64,000 bases of DNA from Siphlonurus alternatus (GCA_949825025.1 OX463783.1:18333533-18397532), one strand, 5' to 3'; shown: positions 45,394 to 57,728, counted from the stretch's first letter. The notes: generated by a model from the sequence alone, not told the origin. Program-made: numbers and translations.

Positions 45394-46265
45394 AAGTTGT
45401 ATAACCTTCAAGGCGTTTACTTGTCGAGAATATTTTCCTATATGATATAACTTTTTATATTATAATATGTAATACTCCAACTTTATTATATTTAATGTTA
45501 CGTCATATTTATAAAGTATCATGATAGCGTTAAGTAACACAAGTAGTGATATTATTTTTTTGTTTCTATCAAAATAATGTCTCATTACCAGGTGATTAGC
45601 ACGTATGTACTCGCATATTAACATTTGCCATAATTTACTGAGGGGAACGTGGAAACCTCATATTTTACGGTCGAGTTCGGTTGTAAAAATTCCCGCAAGC
45701 ACGTGGTAATGAATAGTCCCTCAGCAAGTTTTTAAACTTTCAATTTGACATTTTTTTTATTTTATTGATGTCAGTTTCATTTGATTTTATATAATTATTT
45801 ACTACACTATATACGCAACCATTATCCGTACGTAATGACTTCAAGTGACTAATTCAAAACTATATTGTTCGTATCATGTCGATATATATAACTTTGACAA
45901 AAATGAAAGACTTGATTTTCATAATTATGCCAGCATTTTATCCATGCACAATACTGTTAAGAGTTAATGAAAGTTGTTAACTGGATACATGGATCTTTAT
46001 TCCCAACTATATATGGCACTAAAGCCAGTAAATATAGAAAAGAACTTGATACGTTATCAAAATGAATGTCCTAATTAAAATTTAAAAAAAATCATATATT
46101 TTGAGACATTGTTTTACATGACACGAAAAAAGGGAGTTTTTTTCCCCTTTGCATGAACATAAAAAAATAATGATATAGAATAAAATTAACAATAATTAAT
46201 ATTAATGTAAATAATTAAATCAAGTTTTGAAGAACTGTTGTATACGGCACTGTTTAATATTTTAC
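45394..46265. other. AT-rich spacer
   Basis: A weak inverted pair CTGAGGGGAAC / GTCCCTCAG (45638-45725) and CACGTG at 45700. Nothing else is recognised. Confidence 0.4.
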
Positions 46266-46440
46266 CTTCTATACACCCTTCCATGTTAAATACAAGAAGA
46301 TTTATGAGTTTTTGAAACTGCAAACTTGCATTTTTAATACAATCATATTCATATTCATCTTTATTGCTTTTCGATTGTACATTACAATATAAGCACGTCA
46401 ATATCAGTGTGAGTGGCAACCTCATGGTGCTTGTCAAACT
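46266..46440 (-). CDS. First exon of a putative secreted protein
   Basis: Minus strand: an ATG at 46425 sits in a strong start context (GCACCATGA). It opens 53 codons ending at an AG|GTAAAA donor (46266/46265, phase 1). Residues 1-18, MRLPLTLILTCLYCNVQS, form a textbook signal peptide (basic n-region, hydrophobic core, small residue at the cut). The mature part is acidic (KSNKDEYEYD), then CIKNASLQFQKLINLLVFNM and EGCIE, an amphipathic helix bounded by cysteines. Past the donor the frame runs on into A/T-rich codons, as intron would. No family is assigned; small helical Cys-bridged secreted proteins fit. Next exon not found. Confidence 0.45.
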
Positions 46441-46599
46441 ATTCTAAACATAACAAATTTAATAACAACAGAAAACAAACATAACACAAACACTATAACA
46501 CTCACCATATCAATCCAGAATAGGCAAAATTTATTGTAAACAGATTGAGACAATTGGACAATATTTTAATATAGCAAGTATATTATCTGCAAAAAGCAA

Positions 46600-47160
46600 T
46601 AACTCATTAACAATAAAAAAAAAAAATAAATAAATAAATAAATAAAAAAAAAAATAATAATAATTTCATATATTCAACCTAAGACTCTTATACAATAATA
46701 CAATGATTATTTAACAATTTATTCCTAACAATACATCACAATAAAAATAACAAAAGATTGCTGAAAAATAAACAAACATTGGGTGGGAACCAGATGGAGA
46801 TGTCCATTACCTGAAAAATTAATAGTATTAGTACAATTAAGATAATAAAATAATTCATCAGAGACCTAAATATTAAGAAATTTCTCATTCAAATAATCAT
46901 TAACACTGTAGTAACATTTCTTAACTAAAAAGTCCTTTAGTAAACACGGAAAATTGCTTTGCTCTTTCTTGTTCTTCAAAGAAACAGGTAAATGATTGAA
47001 AAGTGACGCACACATGGCACGGGGGTCACTATCAGCAAAAGCATGCCTATGCATTTCAATTGAGATATTGAAAATATTGAATATTGAAAAATCAATATTT
47101 TCATTAAGCAACGACGCATTTTTATACTTTAAGTCAAGTAACTTGGCTATACTTTAATAA
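46600..47160 (-). pseudogene. 3' end of a non-LTR retrotransposon (LINE)
   Basis: A minus-strand frame (about 47150-46866) reads ...EMHRHAFADSDPRAMCASLF, NHLPVSLKNKKEQSNF, LKDFLVKKCYYSVNDYL, stop. The F-N-x-L-P ... F ... L-K-x-F-L ... YSV-x-Y-L pattern is typical of the C-terminal tail after the reverse transcriptase in CR1/jockey-type elements. About 200 bp of 3' UTR follow, then an A/T simple repeat tail (46617-46665). The rest of the ORF is missing; a family C element begins at 47173 where upstream sequence should be. Confidence 0.65.
46617..46665. repeat. A-rich (AAAT)n tail
   Basis: A11 then AAAT units and poly-A. On the minus strand this is the microsatellite-like 3' end of the LINE fragment. 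Confidence 0.7.
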
Positions 47161-47172
47161 AATGTGATGCAA

Positions 47173-47499
47173 ATGGACAACCTACATGATTTTTCTTATT
47201 GCAGAAATGAATAGAGGTACTAAATTATTCTACTCTGAATTTTTTCAGATTTTTTTTAGTTTCTGAACTATTTTGAAATAATTATTGAAAGTTCTGCAAG
47301 TTAAGTTGGCACCCATGAATCCTTAATAAAAAGGATAGGGACTTGACGCCTATTAACGCCTCCAGGGGCCGTGGCCGCACTTTCAATAATTATTTAACAA
47401 TAGTTCTGGGTCTAAAAAAATCTGAAAAAACTCAGAGTAGCATAATTTGGTACCCTCTCTACATTTTTGTAATAAAAATTTTACATGTAAGTTGTCCAT
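47173..47499. mobile_element. Foldback MITE, family C copy 7
   Basis: ATGGACAACCTACATGA on the left and ATGTAAGTTGTCCAT on the right. The asymmetric core AAGTTGGCACCCATGAATCC ... GGGGCCGTGGCCGCAC matches copy 3. Confidence 0.85.
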
Positions 47500-47565
47500 T
47501 AATGCTTTTTTTTTCTATAAAATTACACAAAAATACACTTCAACAAATTAAAAAAATTGCATCAT

Positions 47566-47733
47566 AAGTAGCCGGAAGTGAGAGCTTACTAAACTTTGTT
47601 GTTAAATTTCGAACTTGAAACTTTGCAAAGAGATTTATGTGAGGAATTTCAACATCTCTGCAAAGTCTTGAAGTTTTCATGTTCGTAACTCAAACAGAAT
47701 CCTTCCACTTCCGGCTACTTCCGGGAGTAATCT
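47566..47733. mobile_element. Foldback MITE, family J copy 3
   Basis: AAGTAGCCGGAAGTGAGAG on the left and CACTTCCGGCTACTTCCGGG on the right, with an inner palindrome CGAACTTGAAACTTTGCAAA / CTTTGCAAAGTC-type pairing. Confidence 0.75.
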
Positions 47734-47756
47734 AATACTTGTTAAGTTGTAATAAT

Positions 47757-47870
47757 ATAAAAAAGATAACCAGGTTTCACACTAACCACGTATGTGCTTA
47801 ACTCACTGATGTTAGCTGTGATTAGTACAAAAAAAAACTGCTTATCTCTTTCGTTAATCATCTCACCCTT
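47757..47870. mobile_element. Family E-type foldback, copy 7
   Basis: AAAAGATAACCAGGTTTCAC on the left, TGCTTATCTCTTTCGTTAA on the right, with CTAACCACG / GTTAGCTGTGATTAG inside. Confidence 0.55.
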
Positions 47871-48077
47871 TTTAAAAAGTCTACCTCTACCATCCAGCAT
47901 ATTGTGAAACATTCATACTTTTACGTGAGCTCTAAGAAATTTTTATAACTAAAACGTAAAATGAGCATCTTTTTTTTAAATTTAAAAGAAATTTTTGCAA
48001 ATTTTAAACATCATTGTCAAAATGAATTTAATTCCTATTAAGTGACAAATGAGAAGACTACAATGATAAAAATATAT
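47871..48077. other. Spacer
   Basis: Nothing recognised. Confidence 0.4.
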
Positions 48078-48274
<197 letters not shown>

Positions 48275-48335
48275 CCCTGGTCTAGCACCAGGGATAAAAA
48301 TCGAGGCTAAAGTAGGGGTTAAATTTCTTCCCCCA
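48275..48335 (+). mobile_element. Family F right half, truncated
   Basis: CTAGCACCAGGGATAAAAAT ... AAAGTAGGGGTTAAA ... CCCCC matches the right arm of F copy 1. The left arm is absent and replaced by the ATTT array. Confidence 0.75.
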
Positions 48336-48549
48336 TAATATAATAATCATACATACATAATTATAAAAGTATTTTATTTACTCCCTTATTTTTGAGTTAG
48401 TTATCATATTTTTAACTAAAAAAAACTAAAAAAAACACAGGTTTCAATGCCACGATCATGCAAAAATTTAGCACGCAAAAACTATTAAGGATAACAATGA
48501 AAAAATTAAATAAAAACGTAGCAAATGTAGAAGTATTATTATATATTTT
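48336..48549. other. Spacer
   Basis: A/T-rich. The 119-codon minus-strand frame crossing this region passes through the TA array and is not credible. Confidence 0.5.
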
Positions 48550-48574
48550 AATATATATATATATATATATATAT

Positions 48575-48606
<32 letters not shown>
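48550..48606. repeat. (TA)n microsatellite
   Basis: About 28 TA units with one TAGA interruption. Confidence 0.95.
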
Positions 48607-48612
<6 letters not shown>

Positions 48613-50147
48613 ATTATGTAAAATGTAAGTAAATCGATGTTTAAAATAAAAATAGACTATTTTAATGTGTTCCATGTTAAGTTTTAATAACCAGACAAAT
48701 GACCTGTATTGGAATAATAAAGATAAAGCACAACACATTATACACAGAACATTAAAGTCTGGCACAGACAAACTAGCTGTGATTGTGCTTTAATTTTACA
48801 TCATAAACCTAGCTGTTATTGTTGCATAATTATAGTTAAAAAATTTGAATCACAATTGAATTTTAATGTTAAATAATATTATAAGATTAAATATAATAAA
48901 ATTATATAACTTTTTATAACTAAAAGATAATTTTGTAAAACTAGGTCACTCAATTACATTAATTCTAGATTTCAATAAAATTAGTTCAGTACGTCAAATA
49001 AGTGGATTAAATCCCCTCTGGTCTTGTTACAAAATAAATAAATTATGTTCACTTATAACGTTTGGTATAAATATTCGTATTATAAATTCAGAGAATTTAA
49101 CCAACTTACAGAATTTTTATTTTATTATTTATTTTATTCATTGGAAAATGAAATCAGTTTATCAAAAAGCCACTTACAAAGTGGTTTTTAAACCTAGAAG
49201 ATACAATATTTTTACATGAAATAAAACTGGGAATATTTTAAAGAATTTAATTTTGAATTAGTATTACTTTTAATACGATTTTTGGTTAATTATGAAAATT
49301 TTTATTATATTTTAATAAAAAAATAAACATGTAACATTTTGTATTAAATTTACATAAACAACCATGTTATCATAAACTGCACCTGTAATCATGTTTGTGT
49401 ACTATTATTAAAATGATATTTTCCTGTTTCAAATGCAAATATAATAAAGTGAGATCTTTAAACTGTCATAATTTTTTAATCTAAAATAATATGATGTAAC
49501 ATATTTTTTTTAATTATTTGTAACATAAAATATTATGTAAAAGTTAGAATAAATTAAGATAAAATTATTTCAAACAAAGTTTATGATATTATAGTATGAT
49601 ATAATATAAAAATTTACATAGTCATCGTTATTGTATATAAACTACTGCTGTTGTAAGTTTTTTTTCTTACATAAAAGGGGTTGCATGTAATTTTAACATT
49701 AGTCTTAGGGAGGAAACATTGAGGTTGGAAAATGGGTAGAAAAGCTTAACTTTTAAAAAAAATAATAATGATTATAATATTTTTATATAATTACCTGTGT
49801 CAGTGCAATAAAAAATTCTTTATTTCAGGAAATATAAAATTATAATAAAGTTTTATAGGATAAAAAAATATTAATGCAAACTTTATGTAAAGTTAAGATA
49901 ATATATATTAATATCTAAATATCCTGATTTATTAATATTTTTAAATGGATTAGTGCAAATACATGAAATTAAATTTATAATTAAGGCAGTGATGTTGTAA
50001 AGTTAGTTGAATTTTCATTAAAATCTCGACTGGTAGTGTAGCAAATTACAACTTGGTTTTATGTGTTCAGATCTTATTAGTTTTTTTTTTTAAAATGTAG
50101 TTTTTTTTACATTTTTTTAATGAAACTTTTTCATTGCTATTTATTTA
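48607..50147. other. AT-rich spacer
   Basis: Nothing recognised. Confidence 0.5.
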
Positions 50148-50278
50148 ATGCTCTCGATTCGTGGGAAAGAAGATAGTGAGTTTTCTCACTAACCGTGTGG
50201 TCTAATTCATTGATACTAACCGCGGATAGTGAGAAACTGGATATATTTCTTGATAACTTCTTCGTAATTCCCGACCAT
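50148..50278. mobile_element. Foldback MITE, family E copy 8
   Basis: ATGCTCTCGATTCGTGGGAA on the left and ACTTCTTCGTAATTCCCGACCAT-type right end (50256-50278). Inner TTTTCTCACTAACCG / GATAGTGAGAAAC pairs. Confidence 0.7.
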
Positions 50279-50419
50279 TTAATGTTTAACAATATTAGTG
50301 TTTGTAAATCTTATTGTTGTTGATTTTGTGCTCAAATATCTGCTAAAGGGTTACAGTAGCTTTTCTTAACACCAAATTGATGAAATTTGAAACCTAATGG
50401 AATTGGAAACGAGAGCTTT

Positions 50420-50455
50420 GGAGGGGAATTCACAAAGTGAACATTTACACCAGGG
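50420..50455 (+). mobile_element. Family F-like left-end fragment
   Basis: GGAGGGGAATTCACAAAGTG followed by ACACCAGGG resembles the F terminus. No right end is seen. Confidence 0.35.
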
Positions 50456-51384
50456 CCTGACAAAGCTTTTTAGGAATGTCAAGGACTGAATTTTTCTAAA
50501 TACCCAAATTCATTCTTTCTTATATTCTTCCTTTATTTATTATTTTTTTTAATGCTACTGCAATGTCATAATTCTTAGTAAATGGTAAATCAGTCTGAAA
50601 AAAAAAAATAGAAATTAAGCCTTCCTAACAAAATTCTTTTATTATTGAGTGAAAAAGGTAAGGAAATAAATATTAAATATAGTTTTTGACATTAATGACA
50701 AATAAAATGGAAGAAATAGCATGAGGAATTTTGAGACTTTAATCAAATTGAGTCATATCAGCATCTAAAAAAACACTAAAAATTAATATTATTATTGCGT
50801 GAAAAAATCAAACAATATTCAATAATTTTTTAGATAAATGGCAAATAATACAAAAGAAAAGTATGATGAGAATTTTATTAAATTTAGTCAAATCAGCATC
50901 TAAAAACACTAAAAATTAATAACTCAAACTCTTTATTGAATATTTTTTACAATATCAGGTTGATAACCAATTTATCATTTAATAATAGATGTAAAAATAT
51001 TTTAAATTTACCATCGAGAAATGGCCACCAATTATGACATTGATCCTTAATGTTATAAAATTATGAATAGAAAACTCGAACTACAGATTAAAGTATTGTA
51101 ACTTCTATGGATTTTATTTTATAAAATATGTACATTTTATCAATAAAATATGTTATTAATGTAGCAGACAGAACGAAATTTTATGGTAAAAAAAAAGGTA
51201 GAGGGGAATTTAGTGACACGAATGGCGTGAATTCACATTGTCTTGCATGTCAAGTTACCATTCTATCATACAAGGTCACTGAACTTCTAAATATAACAAT
51301 TTTGCAACCAAAATCTCATTATCATAATGTTTATTTAAATAATTCAGTTGGGAAAATATTAAATTGAAAAAAAAAAAATAGTGT
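50456..51384. other. Spacer
   Basis: A direct repeat of about 25 bp (CAGCATCTAAAAA..CACTAAAAATTAA at 50760 and 50892) suggests a small local duplication. The 79-codon plus frame at 51128-51367 has no splice support and is not called. Confidence 0.4.
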
Positions 51385-51600
51385 AATGTACAAATGCCAC
51401 GTGCGTATTATCGAAAGGTCATCAGTTCTATTCCAAGAGTCATTGGATTTTATCAATATTGTAATGGATTAGCCACTGAAAATGCATATTAATGACCATC
51501 ATGACTGAAGTTTTCATAGTTCCCTCAGTCACAGCAGGTAATGCTTGAATAAATTGTTGATGCCACGAAGACTTATTAGGAAGTTAAACTGTTTTGTCTC
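51385..51600 (+). mobile_element. tRNA-derived SINE, family 1, degraded copy
   Basis: CATCAGTTCTATTCC (B-box-like), then CTGAAGTTTTCATAGTTCCC, CAGTCACAGCAGGTAATGCT and CACGAAGACTTATTAGGAAG, follows the order of the copy at 59447. Confidence 0.6.
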
Positions 51601-52183
51601 TTAGAATAAAATGACCCTGCCATTTAAAGTTTTTTTTGTAATATTACTAGCTATACATCGAAACATTGAACTGAAATTGTTAAACTGTAATTTGTAAACC
51701 CTTTGTAAAGCTATAAGATAGAAATGTATAAACTAAATAATTATCTTTTCTTTTTGTCTTAAAATAAATATTGAATAAAAATTCTTACGTATCTAAAAAA
51801 TGTCAAATATTTTTGTTATAAAATATATCGTAAAAAATTTAACTCTATAGAACATTTCCGTAAATATTTTTAGTTTTGATGTTATAGTTTTATATCACGA
51901 AATATACAAAAAAGTTTTTAAATAATAATTTTATGTGAAAAGTAAAGGAAATGGTTTGAAAACTTTTTTTTACAAATCATTATTACAAAAATTGAAAGCG
52001 ATGTGACTAGAAGATAAAACTATGATTTAATTTAGATAGAAGTTCAAACTTGTAGTGTTTGCATATCAATTTCTTGTTATGAAGTCAATTCAGAACATGT
52101 AATATTCAGGAGTTGTACCAGAACAATATGAATATGGAATAACAATTGGATATTGGTTATGTTTATAGAATATTCCATTGTTG
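51601..52183. other. AT-rich spacer
   Basis: Nothing recognised. Confidence 0.5.
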
Positions 52184-52465
52184 AGGTGAAAACAGCCGCT
52201 ACGCTTAGCACCGCCGATTTGGTGCTAAGAAAGTCAGTTGAAACACTCGCTCAAATGTTTTCGATCGTGTTTTTTTCGAACAGCTGATTGCCTTAGCACA
52301 CGATTTCAATGCAATTGTTGAAAATTTTTGAATTTCGCGGTTAAAACAATTGACGAGCGCAATTATTTGTGCGCTTAGCACCTTAGCACTGAGCTTAGCA
52401 CCGAGTTTGGCCTCGCCAAACTTCCGACCAATCAGAACGCGTAGAGTGGGCGGCTGTTTTCACCT
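52184..52465. mobile_element. 282-bp MITE with CTTAGCACC repeats (Q)
   Basis: AGGTGAAAACAGCCGCTACG on the left and GGCGGCTGTTTTCACCT on the right. The interior is G+C-rich and carries the motif TTAGCAC at least five times in both orientations (52209, 52285, 52376 and following). No clear target duplication. Confidence 0.75.
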
Positions 52466-54362
52466 TTGGACTTAACAGCCAATAAAAGCAACTCAGGAAA
52501 AAATACAATAAGGTTACTTAAAAAAACAAAAACAAAAAAAAACGAAATATTGTGAAAAATAAATAATTATAATCAATGAACATTGCAATGCATTAATTAA
52601 TTTATAAACACTAACAACAACAAACCAAGTTATGTGGGACAAGTTTTTAAATTTTATATAAATGTTTTAAAAAAAAAATATCAATTTTTCAATGGAAAAT
52701 AAATTTTAATTGCAATATTTGAAACATTTCTAAAAACCAACCAGAATATTTTTTATGATAAAATTTAAAAATATATTGTTACGATAGCGTGCTTTTTAAT
52801 TAAAATTGTCTGTTTATTTACTTAGGATGATAATAAATTGCATTTTTCTGTCATATTTTTTTTCAATATGTTGAATACGACACATAAAATAACTAGACTA
52901 TCATGCACATACATAATATAATATCATTGAATTTCTTCCATGCATGTATTATATGGCTTGCATTATTTATTTTTCTGTATAATTTATAATTTCTTAGCTT
53001 GACACTAGTAGTAAGTTCATAAATGTCATTTACAAATAACGCCAGCCATGTTATAAACAAGTTTTTCCTTGCAAGCCTCAAGATACTGTACATATATGTA
53101 CTTGTAATATATATTTATATTTACACTGTATGTGCATTTTTAATGCGATATCTGACATCGCCTTTTGTTCAATAATGTTATATAGCATGACATGACTTTT
53201 GTTGTTTTTTTATTTGTATTCCATATATTCATATGATATGTATGCTATATGGTTGATTGAATAGCTTTTTTTTACCCTACACAAATATTAAAGTTGATGT
53301 ATTTAAATGACCAAAAACAACAACATAGAACTCAAAATATTGATTGCTATTCTAAGTAAATAATTAAATTATAAATTCAAATTCGAGCCCTAAAAAGTTT
53401 TTATGGCTTTTTTTCTTAATTTAAAATTTTCAAGATGTCTTGATTTATATTTTATTTTGAGATGCATTTTAAAAATATTTATTTGCATTTTAATTAAATT
53501 TAAATATTAAAAAAATACAATATTAATAGTTTTATTTAATTTGTCTAAAACAATAAAAAAAATAACAAAATAGAAATAAGTATATTTAAGAATTAATGCA
53601 TTAATGGGAATAAAAGTATATAAATTATACATTAATGTGTTAATAAATTTTTAATACATCCTATAAAATTAATGTTTTCATTTATAATTAAGCAATAAAA
53701 AACCCACTATCACAAATTAAAAATGTCTATTTACCTATCATAATATTTGTTTATAATTATACGTACAGTTTGCTATTCCACCCTAACGTTAAAGCACGCC
53801 CTATAATAACATTATCAATCAATAATAATAAAAATACAATATAAAGTCAATCGTGCATGTAATAACTCAATTAGCACTTTTGATTTTAACATCAGCAAGT
53901 TTTTATGATGTAGATAATAATAATGTATATTATATTATAAATACATTACATGTTCATGTACAATTATTACTTGAATTATTATAGTATATTAAATTTTAAA
54001 ACATATAGCTCAATAAAGCTATAGTTATCAGTTTCTTGACTTTCTAACTGCATTTATTGTAAAATTTCTTAAAGAACCACGTCGAGAGTCTCTTTTCCAT
54101 TAGTAATTAAATTAAGCGCCAGCATGAATATCATTCTTAATTATATACCTTATACCTATAGGTATTCAATTTAATTCTTGATTGGTCATTTTTCAAAAAC
54201 ACATAATACTTCACTTAAAAATTAAATTTTTAACAATAATACTTTTACATTTTTTTTTTTTTTTTTTTTTTTATTTACAAACTGTGGTATAAGTTTTATA
54301 TATACAGTGGAAATTTATTACGGTATTATATAATCTAATTGACATGCTGGAATAAGGTCCTT
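52466..54362. other. AT-rich spacer
   Basis: Nothing recognised except a T22 run (54251-54272). The minus frame at 52893-53093 lacks splice or composition support. Confidence 0.5.
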
Positions 54363-54626
54363 TTAAAATCTGCAATCTATACACTGCGCAGGTGTAATTA
54401 TTTTCTCCTTACTTTTTGTACTATAAAGAAACTCTTTTAAAATGAAGCACTGAACAAAATATTCAGACATATTATGTTTCTTAACAAAACAGACACTTTT
54501 ATAAATTTTCGGGCATAATCCCCATGCCATGTACTTCATACATTCTGCACTCGATTCACCATTTAAATTAGCAATGAGAGTATTTTTTTTATTTCTTGCA
54601 CAGACATTAGAAACATAACCGGATTT
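54363..54626 (-). CDS. Cys-rich exon-like open frame
   Basis: An 88-codon minus-strand frame in otherwise stop-dense DNA with seven cysteines: SGYVSNVCARN, SSAECMKYMAWGLCPKIYKS, VCFVKKHNMSEYFVQCF, AQCIDCRF, stop. Cysteine spacing and Lys content fit a small secreted disulphide protein. Possible acceptors are ATGTCTGTGCAAG and ATCGAGTGCAG; AAAAAGTAAGG near the end is a possible donor. Family not recognised. It may belong to the same gene neighbourhood as the exons at 46.3 and 59.2 kb, all minus strand. Confidence 0.35.
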   Translation of the reverse strand, partial: KSGYVSNVCARNKKNTLIANLNGESSAECMKYMAWGLCPKIYKSVCFVKKHNMSEYFVQCFILKEFLYSTKSKEKIITPAQCIDCRF

Positions 54627-54629
54627 CAA

Positions 54630-55379
54630 TAATTAAGACCATTAAAGTTTGAATTTTTTTTTTCATAGAATTGACTCAATTGACCAAACATATTTATTAT
54701 TGATTAAAATATTAATATATAAATAAATATTGTGATTGCTAAATGAACTCACGTGTTTTATATATATTATATATATATATTTATATAAACCCCATATGTT
54801 TATATCTCTAACAGTAATATATTATATTTACTACTATATATTACATAAAATATGTCTTAAAAAGGGTGTAGACAGCTATATAGTATACAAGTGTATATAG
54901 TATATATAGTGATAATATACATATAGACAGGCAGTAGGGTTGCATTATACATCGTTACTATGGGAACGGTATATGAAATATGCATAGACATGACTATGTG
55001 AGTTGAGAGAGAAAACATTCATATGTAGATATATATCATATTTCATAGTAAATAATCATGACGTCATATTACTAATATTTGTATCAAGTAAATAAAATTT
55101 TAGTTTATCAAATATTTAACAAACGTCAATTATGGTGTATCAATGTTAGATTTATTTCAGTGTACATAATAATAAGGTAAGGGTATAATCTTTTTTTGAA
55201 ACTGAAAAAATACACAAAATGATATTGCACATGTATATATAATCCGTATGTTATCAAAACAGCCGAAGTGACTGCTACTGTGTATCCAGGTATCTTAAAG
55301 TGTATTATACTTGAAATTATTAATCAAACTGTCATTTTTTAAATCAGAATTTAATCCTCGTATTCATATATACATATAT
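54630..55379. other. AT-rich spacer
   Basis: Short TA repeats (54760-54785) and TGACGTCA at 55059. Nothing else is recognised. Confidence 0.5.
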
Positions 55380-55805
55380 TATATTCCCTATTCCGCCTTC
55401 CTTTTTTCTATATCAGTATCCTTTCTCCTACCCGAGTTGAAATGATTTTCATATTTTCTCCGCTATTAAGCTCTCCTCTTGTCTTTTGTCCTCTTATTTT
55501 GCACCATTTTTTGCAGGTAAAAAAGAGGGGAAAAGATAAGATTACGTATTTTTTCCTCTTCTTGAGCATAAAATGTTAGGAGTATTGTTCCCATTTCATC
55601 CTCACTTTGAGCGAAGAGGAAATAAGATGTGTTTTAGAGGTAAAAAGATTATAGGTTTAGATGAGTAAAAGGATGTTTTCAAGACGAAATTTTTCAACTA
55701 GGGTATAACTCCTCTAATCTTATCCTATAAGAGTTGTAGGGTGTATGGAATTTCCTGATCGCCCTCCGTCTCTGCATGTTTATAGATTTTACTCCAGGAG
55801 TAGAC
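55380..55805. mobile_element. Purine/pyrimidine-rich foldback (X)
   Basis: The left half is pyrimidine-rich (TACCCGAGTTGAAAT, GTCCTCTTATTTTGC) and the right half is its loose complement (GAAGAGGAAATAAG, CAACTAGGGTA). AAAGATAAGATTA pairs with TAATCTTATCCTA. The right end CGCCCTCCGTCT ... ACTCCAGGAGTAGAC recurs at 34986. Confidence 0.5.
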
Positions 55806-56549
55806 ATGTTAGACAACGGAAAAGTTACTAAAAATTTGTTCACATAAAATACAGTTAAGACACAACAAAAAAATCGCTGCTTTATTTTTAACCTTTTTTG
55901 TTTGTTACACTAATGAAATGCAGAAATTACGTGTGTTTTTTTGTGCACTATAGGCTTATTATATAATTTTCTGCTAAATAATACATTTTATTTTGTATAT
56001 TTTACAAGAGACTGTGATATCTCCCTTTCCTTTTTCTCCCTCTTCTCTGCTCTGTTATATTTCAAGTGTGGCACATCATATGTAACAAACCATGAGTGAT
56101 ATACCAAACACTATAACATCATATTTTTTTTTACAATGATATCAAAATAAACACAGTTGTTTTATTATTTTTATGACGTCACTCTCTCTACCTTCTGCAA
56201 ACAAATAAAGTAAATATTTATTGGCAATTGTTATAATTAACGTTTTATTTGTTTATTTAATTAAAATGTTTATGTTTTTGGAAAATACATTATCAACAGA
56301 GTAACAAAAAAATAAACATAAAATGTAAGCAAACAGAATGAAAACTTGAACTGCTACTGAAAAATGTTTATTATTTCTCCTGTATGATAAGTATACTCGA
56401 TATTACAATAATTTATAAAATTATATATTAGACTTATTGGTTTATGTTTGTAAATCATTAAGGTTTTATGCACTCGATTTCCTTTTAACTTGGATTTAAG
56501 GTCGACTGATTGTGAGTGCAGAAATGTACCAAAGACAGGGTTTACATAA
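55806..56549. other. AT-rich spacer
   Basis: TGACGTCA at 56174. The 67-codon minus frame at 56354-56557 is unsupported. Confidence 0.4.
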
Positions 56550-56642
56550 AGGGGCATTCATAAAGGCTTAAGGCCCAATTTAGGGTTAAATTCTGACAAA
56601 AAATTGGGCCTAATATCGAGCCTAATATTTGTGAATGCCCCT
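56550..56642. mobile_element. Short foldback MITE, family G
   Basis: GGGGCATTCATAAAGGC on the left and TTTGTGAATGCCCC on the right, with GGCCCAATTTAGGG / AAATTGGGCC inside. Termini resemble family F. Confidence 0.75.
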
Positions 56643-56768
56643 TAAATAGACCTATATATTAACATATTAGGAAAAAAATACACTTCAACCATTTTAAAAT
56701 CATTACATGTTGGTAAATAATTGTATATATATATATTATATATGTTTATTATAATATTAATTTTCGAT

Positions 56769-56980
56769 GTACAGTCGTTGCCTCGGATAATTTCTCTTTG
56801 CGACCTTGTTAATCACCATGCCCCGTAAGAATAATAATACTAAGTTGTTTCAAGTGTAACTATTTATGTGAATTTTTCTATGCTGTACGACCTACAGAAT
56901 GTAATAAATCTATTTAATAACACAGGGCATGGTGATTGAAAAAGCTGCAAGTGGGAAATTTTCTAAGGTGACGAGTGTAC
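56769..56980. mobile_element. Family A copy 5 interrupted by an 85-bp insertion
   Basis: GTACAGTCGTTGCCTCGG on the left and TTTTCTAAGGTGACGAGTG on the right. The central GTAAGAATA / ATAACACAGG is split by about 85 bp (56835-56919) absent from other copies. Confidence 0.8.
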
Positions 56981-57570
56981 TTAAGACATTAGATATATAT
57001 TATTTCTATGAATTACAATGGTGAACAATTGAAATAAAAGTCAATTTTACGCTGCTCTCCTTTCGTTTTTAACATTTTTTTTTTATGACGATATTGTATT
57101 AAACCCTTTTTTTTTTCAAAAGAAAATACCAGTAGACTAGTAAAATAAACGAGCGTTATTTTTTGATGATATATTGTACAACATGAAATGTCATAGTTTG
57201 ATCTTTTGCTACTGTCTGTGTTGTTATAGTGGCTATTATATTAACGACCATCATCATAACAGCTGCTAAGCCGTATATACTGTGCAATTTGTAGGATCAT
57301 TGGGTTACGTAAAAAAATTATAACGATGACAATGAAAATTAATCTACCAGATTAAATCAGTCTGTGTGATGTAAAAGATTTGATATGAAGTTGACTTGTG
57401 GTTTGATTATAATAATATTTAAACATTTATGCAGTGTGTAAATTTATATATAGTATCTTAAATAGTAAAATTATTTGTAATTTTAGCAAAATCATTCTTG
57501 CATCTAGTTTTAAAGGGAAAAAAGCATTGGCTTTAGGAAGGAGTGAAGGAAAAATAAGAACCTTATATAT
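56981..57570. other. AT-rich spacer
   Basis: Nothing recognised. Confidence 0.5.
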
Positions 57571-57728
57571 ATTGGGTGCGATTCATGAAGCAGTTAGCCA
57601 GGTTTCTAGCCACGTTTAGCTTAACCACGTTTAACTAGGTGCTTTAACACGTAAAACAGGTATAGTTAAACGTGGTTAAGCTAAACGTGGTTAAAAACCT
57701 GGCTAACTGCTTCGTGAATCGCGCCCAT
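57571..57728. mobile_element. Foldback MITE, family E copy 4
   Basis: GGGTGCGATTCATGAAGCAG on the left and CTGCTTCGTGAATCGCGCCC on the right. The inner AACCACGTTTAACTAGG / TAGTTAAACGTGG is nearly perfect. Confidence 0.9.

Noticed and set aside
48412..48771. 119-codon minus-strand frame
   Set aside because: Its middle is Ile-Tyr repeats from the TA array; the ends lack exon signals.
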